This document shows positions 63,032-64,000 of a stretch of DNA of 64,000 bases, one piece after another. Origin of the DNA: Sediminibacillus massiliensis (GTDB lineage Bacteria > Bacillota > Bacilli > Bacillales > Amphibacillaceae); NCBI RefSeq assembly GCF_900156915.1, contig NZ_LT732535.1, positions 889,480 to 953,479 of the forward strand. Reading direction: 5' to 3'. Each line of letters opens with the position of its first letter. The first letter of the stretch is position 1. Made by a program: the position numbers and the translations under genes. The notes under the pieces were generated by a model. The model saw nothing but the letters and a program-made list of their open reading frames with translations, was not told the DNA's origin and ran no database searches.

Positions 63032-64000
63032 CGCGTCCTTCTTCTCCAAATTATTATTAAGATAGTCGACACCAAAGCTGCTGCCATTGTTGTCTTAAAA
63101 TATGGTGGATAATAAACAAATATTACCTTATTCCTCCCAGGGTCAATCGCGGTTCCCAAAAAAGCATAATTTGCCGTTTTCACTGGATGTTTCTCCCCAT
63201 TCACGTAAACCTGCCACCCTTTCTCGTGTGGGACAGGAATGGCTAGGTATTTATCATTTTGTTTATTTTCAATATTTATTTCAATCTTGTTACCACTTAT
63301 CGATACATTACTGTCATTGTTTACAGTTGATTTTTTCACATCTTTTAGTACTTGATAATTTTCCGGATACAATTGGAAATTTTTGATTGTGTAATTTCCC
63401 TCAGGCACTCTTAGTGAAATCACTTCATCACGTGGTATTCGTATAGTTATATCGTCCACTTTCGTCCTGTAAATGGATTGTCTCGATTTACGGCTTGTTT
63501 TGAAGTTGTCGACATGTAAAGGAAACGCAGGCGCACTCTTAGAATTATTTTGCAAATGAAACGACAAATAATAATCCTTGGCAGATTCAGGGGGGTTTTC
63601 AAGGTGGAAATCCAAACCTCCAGTTTCTCCTTTTACCACCAGTTGATTATCCCGATATCCAGCATTAACCGGTTTAACATCCACCTGGTCGAATATATCT
63701 GGTACAGTTTCGGTAGCCGCTTCTCCCCCTTTATACTCTTCCAACACAATACCTTGCAGCATGGCATGTTCTCTTTCTGGGATGGAATTCGATTCCAATT
63801 CTTTTTCGGAAAATATATTACTGGAAGTCTGCACAAAGGGAAGCGAGTTGGCATTTTTATAGACGACATAATTTGCACTTGACATATACTTTTCAAATCC
63901 ATATGGGACGTTTTCCACTTTTTCTTTCTTATACATAATGTATTTCCCGCCAAACCGGCTGTACAGATTAGCCCTGTCCCCAAAACCAGAGTATCTGCTG
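63016..64000 (-). CDS. yfhO: YfhO-family membrane protein, C-terminal part (runs off right edge)
   Basis: An open frame without stop from 64000 down to 63016; the reading includes YSGFGDRANLYSRFGGKYIM upstream of an internal ATG at 63936, so the gene continues beyond the window. The visible part is the extracytoplasmic beta-rich domain (GLDFHLENPPESAKDYYLSF, IAIPVPHEKGWQVYVNGEK-like LAIPVPHEKGWQVYVNGEKH) and a last transmembrane helix (TTMAAALVSTILIIIW) with a basic tail. YfhO-type proteins are proposed glycosyltransferases for lipoteichoic acid or lipid glycosylation. Confidence 0.85.
   Translation of the reverse strand, partial: SRYSGFGDRANLYSRFGGKYIMYKKEKVENVPYGFEKYMSSANYVVYKNANSLPFVQTSSNIFSEKELESNSIPEREHAMLQGIVLEEYKGGEAATETVPDIFDQVDVKPVNAGYRDNQLVVKGETGGLDFHLENPPESAKDYYLSFHLQNNSKSAPAFPLHVDNFKTSRKSRQSIYRTKVDDITIRIPRDEVISLRVPEGNYTIKNFQLYPENYQVLKDVKKSTVNNDSNVSISGNKIEINIENKQNDKYLAIPVPHEKGWQVYVNGEKHPVKTANYAFLGTAIDPGRNKVIFVYYPPYFKTTMAAALVSTILIIIWRRRTRKRTE

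Overview
The window comes from a low-GC, endospore-forming Gram-positive bacterium of the family Bacillaceae. The evidence is a spoVA germination block, two Spo0E-family phosphatases, a YjcZ-type spore peptide, AGGAGG ribosome sites with many TTG/GTG starts, a sigma-B promoter, and long runs of genes with Bacillus subtilis yku/yky counterparts. Genus cannot be fixed from sequence alone. No rRNA, tRNA, CRISPR array, insertion sequence or prophage was seen. All family and gene-name calls are from recognition of motifs and protein similarity by eye; no database search was run.

Layout. 1-4.3 kb: 5' end of a bd-oxidase subunit I gene and a heterodimeric BmrC/BmrD-like ABC exporter. 4.4-9.6 kb: a compact yku cluster (ykuV, ykuU, ykuT, ykuS, dapL, dapH, ykuL) for thiol/peroxide defence, osmotic release and lysine/diaminopimelate synthesis. 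9.8-15.9 kb: hemolysin III-like protein, Tat-exported phosphoesterase YkuE, Sco copper chaperone, YkyB, aminotransferase PatA, two Spo0E-like genes. 16-19.1 kb: a candidate small RNA, a 25-residue membrane peptide, a zinc-ribbon/serine-protease pair, a YjcZ peptide. 19.1-23.6 kb: Ktr potassium channel and glycolate oxidase glcDF with a cre-like site and a 16-bp palindrome. 23.6-31.1 kb: hydrolase, YwpF, MoaA, MoeA, a degenerate HPr-like protein, methyltransferase, aldo-keto reductase.

31.4-33.7 kb: yhcN-like-spoVAC-spoVAD-spoVAE, tightly coupled. 33.7-46.8 kb: oxidoreductase, a permease beside a DUF1028 protein, a sigma-B stress gene, ThiT under a TPP riboswitch, amidase, MoxR/DUF58/DUF4129 set, manganese catalase, two GNAT acetyltransferases, a DUF6884-like protein and a cold-shock protein. 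47.3-57.0 kb: ilvE with its own promoter region, then a T-box-controlled ilvBHC-leuABCD operon, covering branched-chain amino acid synthesis. 57.0-59.5 kb: cydAB of a second bd oxidase. 60-64 kb: amidinotransferase-fold hydrolase, a candidate ~115-nt small RNA, an unusual gene, a DoxX-like protein and the C-terminal part of a YfhO-like protein.

The most unusual item is 61375..62424: a Cro/XRE-like helix-turn-helix joined to a protein that matches the F1-ATPase beta subunit over its nucleotide-binding and C-terminal domains, but has lost the Walker A lysine/threonine and has an altered DELSEED loop. It looks like a catalytic ATPase subunit turned into a DNA-binding regulator. An imperfect dyad lies in front of its ribosome site and a promoter-terminator small-RNA unit follows it.
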